Assembly: GCF_009498235.1 (NCBI RefSeq)
Contig: NZ_CP044205.1
Coordinates: 4,465,389 to 4,529,388, forward strand
DNA: 64,000 nucleotides
Direction of reading: 5' to 3'
Source of the DNA: Candidatus Methylospira mobilis
GTDB taxonomy: Bacteria > Pseudomonadota > Gammaproteobacteria > Methylococcales > Methylococcaceae
This document shows positions 38,843-48,808 of this stretch, one piece after another (the stretch's first letter is position 1; each line of letters opens with the position of its first letter). A program made the position numbers and the translations under genes. The notes beneath the pieces are model-generated. The model made no database searches, was not told the origin of the DNA, and worked only from the letters and a program-made list of their open reading frames with translations.

Positions 38843-41122
38843 TTATCCATAAGTAAATCCCTTCGCCACCAGCGCATCGTTTATGGCCTGTTCGAAAGCC
38901 CGCACCACGCTCACATCATTGTCAGCGCGCGGAGCGGCGTTCATTAATGCTCGACGACGCGCTGTACGCGCCACAGGATCACGGCATTCCCCCGCGAGCC
39001 GCATCGCAATATCCAGGTATTCCTTTGTAGAGGCGGCTATGGTGTCTGTCATGCCTGTCTGGCGCAACAATCCGGCGGCCAGTCTCTGGCGCATGAATTG
39101 GCCTTCAAGGGTAATAATAGGGAGTCCACGGTGTATAGCCTGCCATGCCGTGGTGTATCCTGAAAATGCCGGACAATCGAGATAGACATCGCAGAGATCC
39201 AGCAAGCCATAAAATCTTGCTCTGGATAGCCAGGGTATAGCCAGTAAGCGCAGGCCAGGGTCCAGCCCTTGTGTGCGGAACGCATTGCCGATCCGCACAA
39301 GCAACCGGTCCGTAGCCCAGGCATAATTGGGATGCTGAAGAAGAATGAAGGTGCTCCCGCTTATGGCGGAGGCAATATCGCTCAAAAGAGCGTCATCTGC
39401 AGGATCGAATTTGTATGGCATTTGTGCGATCAGGAACACCGGACCGCTAAGACTGGTCAGGTACTCGGATAATTGAGGAAGCTGTTCCGCCGCTATTTCG
39501 ATGGGCGTCGTGCAGCAGCCGGTGCCGGGCAAGCGTATAAGATGCTCGCGGTAGTGGGCGTCTGCGTCAGGTGGTTCCAGTAGTTCGCCTGAGAAAAAAA
39601 CATCGATTTCCGGCAACCCGGTGGTAATGGGATGGCCCCAGCCCGCTATCTGTAGCGGCGCAAGCCGAAAACAGGCTAACTTCGACGCGAGCGGTTCCAT
39701 TCCGATTTCCGGGTAATAGATGACATCGGGCCGATCAGCGGCTAAAACATCGAGTAAGCCGCGCAGACCGGCAACGCTGTGGGCGTCACGCCAGGTATCG
39801 GCCGCTGCTCTGGCAAGAGCGGTTTGTTCGTCTTCATTGTTACCGGTGTGATACAGAAACACCTCGAAGCGTTCGCGGTCAAGATGCGCCAGCAGTCCGC
39901 GGATAAGGACGTCCCAGACCGAATGCCGGTAGAAATGGTGCGTGACGACTGCAAGGCGGATTCTGTCATGTTTTGCGCAGGGTAAGGCCGGTATTGGTTC
40001 GAGGCATGCCGTAAGCATATCGCCGTAACGGGACAGGCGTTCCTTGTGGTCGCCCGGCCGGTAGGCAAGATAAAAAGGCTGCTCGTTCTCATGCGCCGCG
40101 AAAGATTCGCGACAGAACGGATGACAGGCCAGCCATTCTGTCAGCGCTTGTAAAGCGCCGTCAAATTCCCTCGGAGCATTCGCGGCAGCGCCTGTATCCG
40201 CAGGAATCATCGGTAAAGTGTTCATTACCAGCGCGAGGCGGCATAGCGCATACTCCGGCTTGATCTCGAGAGCCCTCAGGTAGCAGGCCTCGGCCTCGTT
40301 TTGCCGGCCGAGCCCTTTCAGGGCGACGCCCAGATTGTAATGCGCATTCGCGCGGTCCTGTTTGAGCAATAGCACCTGGCGAAAACAGGATTCGGCTATA
40401 TCGTAATGCTTCAACTCCTGAAACAGGATGCCGAGATTGTTGTGCGCCTCGGCAAAATCCGGTTTGAGCGCCAGCGCCTTACGGTAGCAGGCGGAGGCAT
40501 CATCGTAACGCTTCAGTTCATGAAACAGGGTGCCGAGGTTGTAGTGCGCATCGGTTAGACCGGGGTTGAGCGCCAGCGCCCGACTATAGCAGGCTGCGGC
40601 ATCATCATACTGTTTCAGTTCCTGAAACAGAGCGCCCAGGTTGTAATGCGCCTCGGTTAAATCGGGGTTAAGCGCGAGCGTGCGGCTATAGCAGGCGGCG
40701 GCCTCATCGTAACGCTTCGATATATAATGCAGATTGCCAAGATTATAGCATGCCTTGAAGTAGCCGGGTTTGAGCGCCAGAGCCTGGCGAAAACATGCTT
40801 CGGCTTCCTCGTAACGCATAAGCTCCATAAACAGATTGCCAAGGCTGTTGTGCGCTTCGGCAAAATCCGGCTTGATCATCAAAATGCGCAGAAAAAAAAG
40901 CGCGGCCTTGTCTCGTTGTTCTGATAAAACGGCACAGTCTGCGGCGTAACTCAGTAATTGAACATTGTCTGAATAATTGAGGCTCACGCCGCTCTCCAGC
41001 AAGGCAAGCGCTTCCCGATAACGTCCATCGGCATATAAAGACATTGCCTGCACGGGTAACGGCGGGGGAGGATCGGCGACTTGCGCTGGTAATGCTGAAC
41101 TCGGTGGGGGCTTTTTGCTCAT
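38843..41122 (-). CDS. TPR protein with O-GlcNAc-transferase (SPINDLY-type) domain
   Basis: 759 residues. After a Pro-rich start, about nine tetratricopeptide repeats span residues 30-310 (AHYNLG-x-LF-x-EL-x-x-YDDA style), several of them nearly identical to each other. The C-terminal half has the Glyco_transf_41 features of bacterial OGT-like proteins: VVTHHFYRHSVWDVLIRGLL, FLYHTGNNEDEQT, DVIYYPEIGME, LAPLQIAGWGHPITTGLPEID and CPAFSGYTTAWQAIHRGLPI. It probably glycosylates proteins or surface structures in the cytoplasm; the sugar donor and target are unknown. It is a single gene with no glycan cluster around it. Confidence 0.85.
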   Translation of the reverse strand: MSKKPPPSSALPAQVADPPPPLPVQAMSLYADGRYREALALLESGVSLNYSDNVQLLSYAADCAVLSEQRDKAALFFLRILMIKPDFAEAHNSLGNLFMELMRYEEAEACFRQALALKPGYFKACYNLGNLHYISKRYDEAAACYSRTLALNPDLTEAHYNLGALFQELKQYDDAAACYSRALALNPGLTDAHYNLGTLFHELKRYDDASACYRKALALKPDFAEAHNNLGILFQELKHYDIAESCFRQVLLLKQDRANAHYNLGVALKGLGRQNEAEACYLRALEIKPEYALCRLALVMNTLPMIPADTGAAANAPREFDGALQALTEWLACHPFCRESFAAHENEQPFYLAYRPGDHKERLSRYGDMLTACLEPIPALPCAKHDRIRLAVVTHHFYRHSVWDVLIRGLLAHLDRERFEVFLYHTGNNEDEQTALARAAADTWRDAHSVAGLRGLLDVLAADRPDVIYYPEIGMEPLASKLACFRLAPLQIAGWGHPITTGLPEIDVFFSGELLEPPDADAHYREHLIRLPGTGCCTTPIEIAAEQLPQLSEYLTSLSGPVFLIAQMPYKFDPADDALLSDIASAISGSTFILLQHPNYAWATDRLLVRIGNAFRTQGLDPGLRLLAIPWLSRARFYGLLDLCDVYLDCPAFSGYTTAWQAIHRGLPIITLEGQFMRQRLAAGLLRQTGMTDTIAASTKEYLDIAMRLAGECRDPVARTARRRALMNAAPRADNDVSVVRAFEQAINDALVAKGFTYG

Positions 41123-41747
41123 AAATATTGCGGCTCGAATTTATAGCCGTGATGGGGTCCCAATAATGGCGCACGGGCCGGATATGAAAGCTTGCCGTAG
41201 CCGCGGACAACGGATCTTTGGCGTAACTATCCAGGCACACCCGCGGGAAATGAAGCGAGGCGAGCCAGGTGAGACCTTCTGTACCCAAGGAGGGCTTTCT
41301 ACGGTCTGCCCTGAACGTAGTCCGAAGGGGGTTGGACTCGCAACGCAGTTAAAATACCGACACGTTTCCGCGTGTCTCGACTGGCTTGCCTTATTTCCGG
41401 CCGCTTTGGTAATGACTCAATAATACTCGCTGAATAGTTACCTTTTGGCTTGCATTTATGCTGTTATAATAGACCATTATTTAGCTATTGCGCATGGTGG
41501 CTAAAAACCGCATGCAGCTCTTGTCAGAGCCAGGCTGAGCTTCATAGCAAGCCGTTAACCGCCTCTCTGCGGACCAGGCCCTGAATAAGACTGGAAAGAC
41601 CAACCATGAAATATACCATGATGGAAAATCATTGGGGGAAGAAAGGGAGTGCAATCACGGCGCGCCCCGGCATATCTTAATCTCCCTGGTACACCATAGA
41701 AGGGTTTTGAGCGATTATCTCCCTTCCCTGATTTAAAGGAACTTAAT
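41123..41747. other. Long intergenic leader upstream of metK
   Basis: 625 bases between divergent genes. A REP-like hairpin lies at 41355-41381. A likely -10-like TATAAT is near 41465 (GTTATAATAGACC), giving a transcript leader of about 275 bases before metK. The leader contains possible hairpins, e.g. GCATGGT pairing toward ACCGCATGC (41491-41515) and AGCTC pairing with GAGCT (41516-41541). It does not match SAM-I, SAM-II or SAM/SAH riboswitches as I know them. It could be a regulatory leader or an ncRNA. Confidence 0.35.
41355..41381. repeat. GACACG hairpin repeat, copy 1
   Basis: TACCGACACGTTTCCGCGTG followed by TCTCGAC; the stem is GACACG/CGTGTC. A 27-base copy differing at one position lies at 48758-48784. 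Confidence 0.6.
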
Positions 41748-42908
<1,161 letters not shown>

Positions 42909-42950
42909 GCTGTAGCGCGATACTCGAACACCGCCAGGTCCGGCGGACTG

Positions 42951-43031
42951 TGCTGGCTGAGGAGCGTTGCGACGGCCCGGATTTACGGAGCCCGCCAGGC
43001 TCAGCAAAGCACATGGGATTAAACGGCGCTC
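42951..43031 (+). ncRNA. S-adenosylhomocysteine (SAH) riboswitch
   Basis: The conserved core is readable: GAGGAGCGTTGCGACGG, then CCAGGCTCAGC, then AAACGGCGCTC. Helix P1 is formed by TGCTGGCTGAG (42951-42961) with CTCAGCAAAGCA (43000-43011). The pseudoknot pairs GAGCG (42962-42966) with CGCTC (43027-43031). It sits 81 bases before the ahcY ATG, the gene this riboswitch controls in other proteobacteria, and is expected to switch on ahcY when SAH accumulates. Confidence 0.93.
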
Positions 43032-43111
43032 GGTTCGACTCTACCGGTTTCCGTCATCGTGACGGAGCAGGTATGGAACCGGTAGAGATGTATCAACTCT
43101 TGGGAGTAAAC

Positions 43112-44539
43112 ATGAACGCTGTAGTAAACACCTCTTTTAATGATTATGTCATCGCGGATATAAATCTCGCCGAATGGGGCAGAAAAGAAATCCGTATCGC
43201 GGAAACCGAAATGCCGGGGTTGATGGCCATACGCGAAGAATATGCAGCGGCCAAACCGCTGCAGGGCGTGCGTATATCCGGTTCGCTGCACATGACCATC
43301 CAGACCGCAGTACTGATAGAAACCCTGGTTGCGCTGGGCGCGGAAGTACGCTGGGCTTCATGCAACATCTTTTCCACCCAGGATCACGCCGCGGCGGCCA
43401 TTGCAGCGGCAGGCATACCGGTATTCGCATACAAGGGAGAATCGCTGGAAGACTACTGGGATTACACCCATCGCATATTCGAATGGCCGGACGGCAAGCC
43501 TTCCAACATGATATTGGACGACGGCGGCGACGCCACCCTGCTGCTGCACCTCGGCGCCCGCGCCGAGAGCGATGCGTCGGTACTGGATGCGCCGGGCAGT
43601 GAAGAAGAGCGTGTATTGTTTGCCGCCATACGCAAAAGAATAGCCGATAACTCGGGCCAATACGCCGGGAAGCTGGCAGCTGTTAAAGGGGTTACCGAAG
43701 AAACGACGACCGGGGTGCATCGTCTATACCAGATGCACGCGCGCGGCGAGCTGAAGTTCCCGGCCATCAACGTAAACGATTCCGTGACCAAGTCGAAGTT
43801 CGACAACCTCTACGGTTGCCGTGAATCGCTGATCGACGGAATCAAGCGCGCCACGGATGTGATGATTGCGGGCAAGGTTGCCGTGGTTGCCGGTTATGGC
43901 GATGTCGGCAAGGGCTGCGCGCAAGCATTGCGCGCATTGTCCGCCCAGGTCTGGGTAACGGAAATCGATCCGATTTGCGCATTGCAGGCGGCTATGGAAG
44001 GCTACCGCGTGGTTACCCTCGAATACGCTGCGGACAAGGCCGACATTTTCGTGACCGCGACCGGTAATTACCATGTCATCACCCACGATCACATGGCGAA
44101 AATGAAGGACCAGGCGATCGTCTGTAATATCGGACATTTCGATAACGAAATTGACGTCGCTTCCATCGAAGGCTATGGCTGGGAAGAAATCAAACCGCAG
44201 GTTGATCATGTCATTTTCCCGGACGGCAAGCGTATTATTCTACTGGCCAAGGGACGCTTGGTGAACCTGGGCTGCGCGACCGGACATCCTTCCTATGTAA
44301 TGAGTTCCTCATTCGCCAATCAGACCATCGCCCAGATCGAACTTTGGGGCGAGCATCGGAAAGGATCAGGAAAATACCCGGTGGGCGTATACACGCTGCC
44401 CAAGCATCTGGACGAAAAGGTGGCGCGCCTGCAGCTCAAAAAACTGAATGCGCAGTTGACCGAACTGAGCGAAACGCAGGCTGCCTATATCGGCGTGGAC
44501 AAGGCCGGCCCGTATAAACCGGAGCATTACCGTTATTGA
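43112..44539 (+). CDS. ahcY: Adenosylhomocysteinase (SAH hydrolase)
   Basis: Splits SAH into adenosine and homocysteine with bound NAD. From ATG 43112, preceded by GGGAG, it is 475 residues starting [20 protein letters not shown]; the long frame from 42950 would translate the riboswitch and is rejected. Signatures: [16 protein letters not shown], the NAD loop [25 protein letters not shown], and the C-terminal [14 protein letters not shown] that reaches the neighbouring subunit. An SAH riboswitch lies upstream. Confidence 0.97.
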   Translation: MNAVVNTSFNDYVIADINLAEWGRKEIRIAETEMPGLMAIREEYAAAKPLQGVRISGSLHMTIQTAVLIETLVALGAEVRWASCNIFSTQDHAAAAIAAAGIPVFAYKGESLEDYWDYTHRIFEWPDGKPSNMILDDGGDATLLLHLGARAESDASVLDAPGSEEERVLFAAIRKRIADNSGQYAGKLAAVKGVTEETTTGVHRLYQMHARGELKFPAINVNDSVTKSKFDNLYGCRESLIDGIKRATDVMIAGKVAVVAGYGDVGKGCAQALRALSAQVWVTEIDPICALQAAMEGYRVVTLEYAADKADIFVTATGNYHVITHDHMAKMKDQAIVCNIGHFDNEIDVASIEGYGWEEIKPQVDHVIFPDGKRIILLAKGRLVNLGCATGHPSYVMSSSFANQTIAQIELWGEHRKGSGKYPVGVYTLPKHLDEKVARLQLKKLNAQLTELSETQAAYIGVDKAGPYKPEHYRY

Positions 44540-44567
44540 TTTGACGCACTGACTATTCAGTCCCGCA

Positions 44568-44589
44568 GGGTACGCAGCAATGCGTACCC
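44568..44589. terminator. Hairpin between ahcY and metF
   Basis: Perfect 8-bp stem GGGTACGC / GCGTACCC with a 6-base loop, followed by GCTTACAAAAA. There is no T-run on the plus strand, so it is more likely an attenuator or processing stem inside an operon than a full terminator. Confidence 0.4.
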
Positions 44590-44613
44590 GCTTACAAAAA
44601 GTGACGAACAATC

Positions 44614-45480
44614 ATGAATTCCCAACGAGCCTATCCAAAATCATTCAGTTTTGAACTGTTTCCGCCCAAGACCGAAGCCGCGGAGCTGGCGCTCAAAAAC
44701 ACAGTTGCACAACTCAGGCAAATCAACCCGTCCTATTGCTCGGTTACCTTTGGTGCCGGCGGGTCCACGCGTGAAAAAACCTTTGAAACGGTTGTAAGCA
44801 TACAGGAGGGTATGGGGATCGCCTGCGCGCCTCACATATCCTGTATTGCCTCTACACGCAGCTACATCCGCGAAATGCTGGATGCTTACAGGGAGCAGGG
44901 CATCAAGCGCATAGTCGCATTACGCGGCGATATGCCTTCGGGCATGCTGACCACCGGAGAATTACGCTATGCCAACGAACTGGTGGAATTTATCCGGCAG
45001 GAAACCGGCAATGATTTTCACGTTGAAGTAGCAGGCTACCCGGAAGTGCATCCTCAGGCGGCAAATGCGGAAAAAGACCTGCTCAATTTCAAACGCAAGG
45101 TTGAAGCAGGAGCAGACAGCGCTATTACCCAGTATTTTTATAATGCCGAAGCCTACTTCCGTTTTATCGACGACTGCGAAAAGCAAAATATCAACATCCC
45201 CATCGTCCCCGGCATCATGCCGATTACCAACTATACCCAGTTGGCTCGGTTTTCGGAGCTATGCGGCGCCGATATCCCGCGCTGGATCAGAAAGCGACTG
45301 GAAGTGTTTGGCGATGACCGTGTCACGATCCGGACTTTCGGGATAGATGTTGTCAGCAAACTCTGCCGGCGGCTGTTGGAGCAAGGCGCGCCAGGACTTC
45401 ATTTCTACACGCTCAATCAATCGGATGCGACGCTGGCTATTTGGCATAATCTTGGTTTGCACGGGAACAATCCGGCTTGA
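44614..45480 (+). CDS. metF: 5,10-Methylenetetrahydrofolate reductase
   Basis: FAD enzyme producing 5-methyl-THF for methionine synthesis. 288 residues with SFELFPPKT (catalytic glutamate), CSVTFGAGGSTREKT, ALRGDMPSG, AGYPEVHPQA, GADSAITQYFYNAEAYFRF and PGIMPITNYTQLARF. Standard length. It lies between ahcY and bioA; the neighbours supply homocysteine and use SAM. Confidence 0.96.
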   Translation: MNSQRAYPKSFSFELFPPKTEAAELALKNTVAQLRQINPSYCSVTFGAGGSTREKTFETVVSIQEGMGIACAPHISCIASTRSYIREMLDAYREQGIKRIVALRGDMPSGMLTTGELRYANELVEFIRQETGNDFHVEVAGYPEVHPQAANAEKDLLNFKRKVEAGADSAITQYFYNAEAYFRFIDDCEKQNINIPIVPGIMPITNYTQLARFSELCGADIPRWIRKRLEVFGDDRVTIRTFGIDVVSKLCRRLLEQGAPGLHFYTLNQSDATLAIWHNLGLHGNNPA

Positions 45481-46850
45481 CGGCACAAACCGGAATGGCT
45501 GATCAAAATCAGGCCTACGTCGACCGGGATCTCTCGGTGCTCTGGCACCCCTGCACCCAGATGAAGGATCACGAACAAGTGCCGATGATCCCGATACGGC
45601 ACGGCCACGGCGTCTGGCTCGAAGATTATGCGGGCCGCCGTTATCTGGACGCCATCAGCTCCTGGTGGGTCAATTTGTTCGGTCACTCCAACCCCGTCAT
45701 CAACGCCGCGCTGCATGAGCAGCTGGAACGACTGGAACACGTCATTCTGGCCGGCTTTACCCACGAACCGGCCATAAGCCTCGCAGAACGCCTGCTTAGT
45801 CTGACTCCAACCGGACTTGCACGCTGTTTCTACGCCGATAATGGTTCCTCGGCGATAGAGGTAGCGCTGAAAATGAGCTATCACTATTGGAAAAATCGCG
45901 GCGACACGCAAAAAACGCGTTTTATCACGCTGACCAACAGTTATCATGGTGAAACACTGGGCGCACTGGCGCTGGGCGATGTGGCTATATACAAGCAGAC
46001 CTATGCGCCGTTGCTGATGGATGTGATATCGGTTCCATCCCCGGATTGTTATTATCGTGATGAGGGGGAATCCTGGCGCGACCACACGATCAAAAGGTTT
46101 GCCGACATGGAAGCCGCATTGACGCGCCATGCGGGAGAAATATGCGCGGTAATAATCGAACCGCTGGTGCAGTGCGCCGGATCCATGCGCATGTACGATC
46201 CGATTTATCTGAAACTGCTGCGTGTAGCCTGCGATCGCCATCATGTGCATCTGATAGCGGATGAAATAGCGGTGGGATTCGGACGCACCGGCACCCTGTT
46301 TGCGTGCGAGCAGGCAGATATCACCCCGGATATGCTGTGTCTTTCCAAGGGCTTGACTGGCGGTTATCTGCCGTTATCCGCCGTATTGACGCGCGAGGAA
46401 ATTTACCAGGGTTTCTACGACGAATACACGACAGGCAAGGCGTTTCTGCACTCGCATAGCTACACCGGCAATGCGCTTGCCTGTACCGCCGCCCTGGCGA
46501 CGCTCGACATCTTCGAAAAACAGCCTGTGCTTGAGCGCAACCGCGAACTGGCAGCTTATATGGGCTCAGCGGCGGCGCGCATGGCCGGACATCCGCATGT
46601 GGCCGAGATTCGCCAAACCGGCATGATATTAGCTTTGGAAATAGTGCAGGATAAACGACGCAGAACCGCTTATCCGTGGCAGCAGCGGCGTGGATTGCGC
46701 GTTTATAGACACGCACTCGAAAATGGCATGCTGTTGCGCCCGTTGGGCGATGTGGTTTACTTCATGCCGCCCTATGTGATTAACAGTGAAGAAATCGATT
46801 TGATGGTTGATGTAGCAGAGCAAGGCATCGATCTGGCGACTATGGATTAA
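45477..46850 (+). CDS. bioA: Adenosylmethionine-8-amino-7-oxononanoate aminotransferase
   Basis: PLP enzyme of biotin synthesis that takes its amino group from SAM, so its place in a SAM block makes sense. 457 residues: LWHPCTQMKDHEQVPMIPI, SSWWVNLFGHSNPVIN, DNGSSAIEVALKMSYHYW, NSYHGETLGALALGD, DEIAVGFGRTG and the PLP lysine in CLSKGLTGGYLPLSA. The TTG start at 45477 overlaps the metF stop (TTGA); ATG 45495 would remove six residues. No other bio genes are adjacent. Confidence 0.93.
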   Translation: MTAQTGMADQNQAYVDRDLSVLWHPCTQMKDHEQVPMIPIRHGHGVWLEDYAGRRYLDAISSWWVNLFGHSNPVINAALHEQLERLEHVILAGFTHEPAISLAERLLSLTPTGLARCFYADNGSSAIEVALKMSYHYWKNRGDTQKTRFITLTNSYHGETLGALALGDVAIYKQTYAPLLMDVISVPSPDCYYRDEGESWRDHTIKRFADMEAALTRHAGEICAVIIEPLVQCAGSMRMYDPIYLKLLRVACDRHHVHLIADEIAVGFGRTGTLFACEQADITPDMLCLSKGLTGGYLPLSAVLTREEIYQGFYDEYTTGKAFLHSHSYTGNALACTAALATLDIFEKQPVLERNRELAAYMGSAAARMAGHPHVAEIRQTGMILALEIVQDKRRRTAYPWQQRRGLRVYRHALENGMLLRPLGDVVYFMPPYVINSEEIDLMVDVAEQGIDLATMD

Positions 46851-46853
46851 AAA

Positions 46854-47582
46854 ATGCGCATCTCACGATTTTACCTGCCGGTCAAGCTGACTGCCGGTTC
46901 GACGCTGACGCCGGATCAGGAGAGCGCGCACTATATGCACACGGTACTGCGTCTGCAAAAAGGCGCTCAGTTAAGCGTTTTCAATGGCGACGGGGAGGAA
47001 TACACGGCAACCGTACTTGACGCAACCGGCGCTCGGTTCGCCATCCAATTGGGCGCAGTACCTACTTCGGTGGATCGAGAATCCGGTTTACATACACACT
47101 TGGGGCTGGGTATTTCGCGTGGCGAACGCATGGATCTGGCGATACAAAAAGCCGTGGAACTGGGCGCCAATATCATTACGCCATTGTTTACCGAACGCTG
47201 CGTGGTGCAACTCAACGCGGCGCGCAAGCAGCAGCGCTGGCAGCATTGGTTTAAAGTAATTCAAAGCGCCTGCGAACAATGTGGAAGAAATCGTATTCCT
47301 GAGCTGCGGCAGCCGCAAGAACTAGCCGAATGGATTCCAGGGCAGCAAGGCCTGCGCCTGTTACTGGATCCACTTAATGGAAAACGGCTGACAGAACTGT
47401 CTCCGGCAGCCGGCTTGGTCATATTATCGGGGCCGGAAGGCGGGTTTAGCGATAAAGAAAGAACGTTTGCATTACAGGCGGGATTCACCGGCTTGCGTCT
47501 GGGACCGCGCATACTCAGGACAGAAACCGCGGCGCTGGCGGCATTGGCGGCAGTACAAACCTTGTGGGGGGATTTGGGTTAG
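46854..47582 (+). CDS. rsmE: 16S rRNA (uracil1498-N3)-methyltransferase
   Basis: SPOUT-class SAM-dependent methyltransferase for 16S m3U1498. 242 residues, normal. Signatures: ISRGERMDLAIQKAVELGAN, PLFTERCVVQL, QSACEQCGRNRIPE, the knot motif LSGPEGGFSDKE and LRLGPRILRTETAALAAL. It begins 3 bases after bioA and is probably co-transcribed. Confidence 0.96.
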   Translation: MRISRFYLPVKLTAGSTLTPDQESAHYMHTVLRLQKGAQLSVFNGDGEEYTATVLDATGARFAIQLGAVPTSVDRESGLHTHLGLGISRGERMDLAIQKAVELGANIITPLFTERCVVQLNAARKQQRWQHWFKVIQSACEQCGRNRIPELRQPQELAEWIPGQQGLRLLLDPLNGKRLTELSPAAGLVILSGPEGGFSDKERTFALQAGFTGLRLGPRILRTETAALAALAAVQTLWGDLG

Positions 47583-47594
47583 GAAAAGATTATG

Positions 47595-47986
47595 GTCCAC
47601 GAAAGGCACGAAAAAAGGGTGGAAAAATGGTAACCATTCACCTTGTCGGCCTTGTACGAAGAAAAGCCGGCATTCCCTGCCGGAGCGACGCATTTATTAT
47701 TCAACAAAATGCGCTGTAACCGTTCAGACACCCCTTGTCATTTTTTTCAATGTCGCTAAAGAATCCGTTCGTGGGCGTAGCGCCGCGAATGCGGCTGGAG
47801 AGCCTGTCGAACCATGAACGGATTAACTATCAACGCTATAGAATTTTCCACTCATCCTTCGACAAGTTCAGGACGAACGGAAAATTCTTAAAATCGTGGG
47901 GTGTCTGAGTGGGGTGTCTGAAAGGTTACAATGCGACAGTAGCGGAATTGCTTTTAATTTTTGTGCTTTTCGTGTCTTTCATGGAC
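47595..47986. repeat. Inverted-repeat element of the CACGAAA family, MITE-like
   Basis: Ends are GTCCACGAAAGGCACGAAAA (47595-47614) and, inverted, TTTTCGTGTCTTTCATGGAC (47967-47986), 18 of 20 matching. The 350-base interior has no intact gene; it contains a second repeat pair related to CCTTCGACAAGTTCAGGACG (about 47805-47880) often seen in bacterial intergenic repeats. The end sequence is the same as the left arm at 19719-19738. Confidence 0.6.
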
Positions 47987-48012
47987 TTATATTTTTAAGA
48001 GCTTTTCCTGTT

Positions 48013-48381
48013 TCAGCGCTCAGTCAAATCCGATAACAGCGAAGACAGAAACCTTTTGAACAACCCCTGATTTCCGGCGCGCCTATTGCCGCTAAGCGTT
48101 TCGGCCAGTTTGAGTATGGAAAGCGTGACCGGCGATTTTGGCGCATATTCCGCAACCGGTATGCCGAGATTGGCCGCCGTACGCACATTTATGAAATCGT
48201 TGGGAAGCGATGTGACCGAGTCCAGTTCCAACGTGCGTTTAACATCGGCCAACTTGATCGCGTTATTGCTCTCGTAGCTGCCGCCAAAGAATACGGTGTT
48301 GATATCCAAGCGGATGCGGAAATCTACCCGGTAGCCGATGGTGTGAAGATTAAAGGCGGTTACATTGTGGCGCTCGCTCAA
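48013..48381 (-). pseudogene. C-terminal fragment of CpaE-like pilus ATPase
   Basis: An open minus-strand frame. Its last about 80 residues (KLADVKRTLELDSVTSLPND, NLGIPVAEYAPKSPVT) match the C-terminal end of CpaE/TadZ-type MinD-like ATPases of Flp pilus systems. The ATP-binding part is absent, and the first 40 codons look unrelated, so this is a truncated remnant. No tad/cpa genes are nearby. Confidence 0.5.
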
Positions 48382-48679
48382 TGGTCATGGCTACGCCGTG
48401 CCGCTCTCAGTGAAATACGGCGCACGCTACCATTTGAATATAGCAGGCGTTGCTTTGGAAGACTCAACCCAGATCGACGGCAAGTCTCAAGCCGTCATGG
48501 CCGTGCGGGGTACTCGCCGTCTGAAAAATGATATTGGAGAAGACCGGCTTATAAAGCCAGGAACCCCTTGTTACGCCATTGACCATTCTACCGTTTCAGC
48601 CAGCAGTGACCGTGGCGAATGTCCGCTTGTAGGCACTTATGCGGGAATGGTTAGGCGGCTGAATCCGCAGGACGAGTAA
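48270..48679 (+). pseudogene. Phage-like structural protein remnant
   Basis: Two plus-strand frames with a break near 48385. The first reads VAAAKEYGVDIQADAEIYPV and then GVKIKGGYIVALAQ. The second, to the stop at 48679, reads HLNIAGVALEDSTQIDGKSQ, then RRLKND, then CYAIDHSTVSASSDRG. The second pattern (GVA, G-T-x-R-x-KN, CYxxDxxTV, then S-x-R) resembles small prophage head proteins with a DUF2190-like fold; this comparison is from memory. It overlaps the CpaE-like fragment antisense, so at least one of the two extends less far than shown. Confidence 0.35.
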
Positions 48680-48757
48680 GCCGGCGGACAGGATCGCCGT
48701 CGAGTCGCCATGGGTGGGTACACGGGACGATTGATTGATCTACCGATACCTGACATC

Positions 48758-48784
48758 TACCGACACGCTTCCGCGTGTCTCGAC
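48758..48784. repeat. GACACG hairpin repeat, copy 2
   Basis: TACCGACACGCTTCCGCGTG followed by TCTCGAC. It differs at one base from 41355-41381 and lies 25 bases outside the left end of the ISAs1-type element. Confidence 0.6.
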
Positions 48785-48808
48785 AGTTTTATCTGCAGAC
48801 CACCTGAT

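Noticed and set aside
41461-41747. Known SAM riboswitch (SAM-I, SAM-II, SAM/SAH) upstream of metK
   Set aside because: The conserved cores of these classes could not be found; kept only as an unassigned leader.
42950-43111. N-terminal extension of ahcY from 42950
   Set aside because: It covers the SAH riboswitch; the ATG at 43112 has a good ribosome site and gives the family length.
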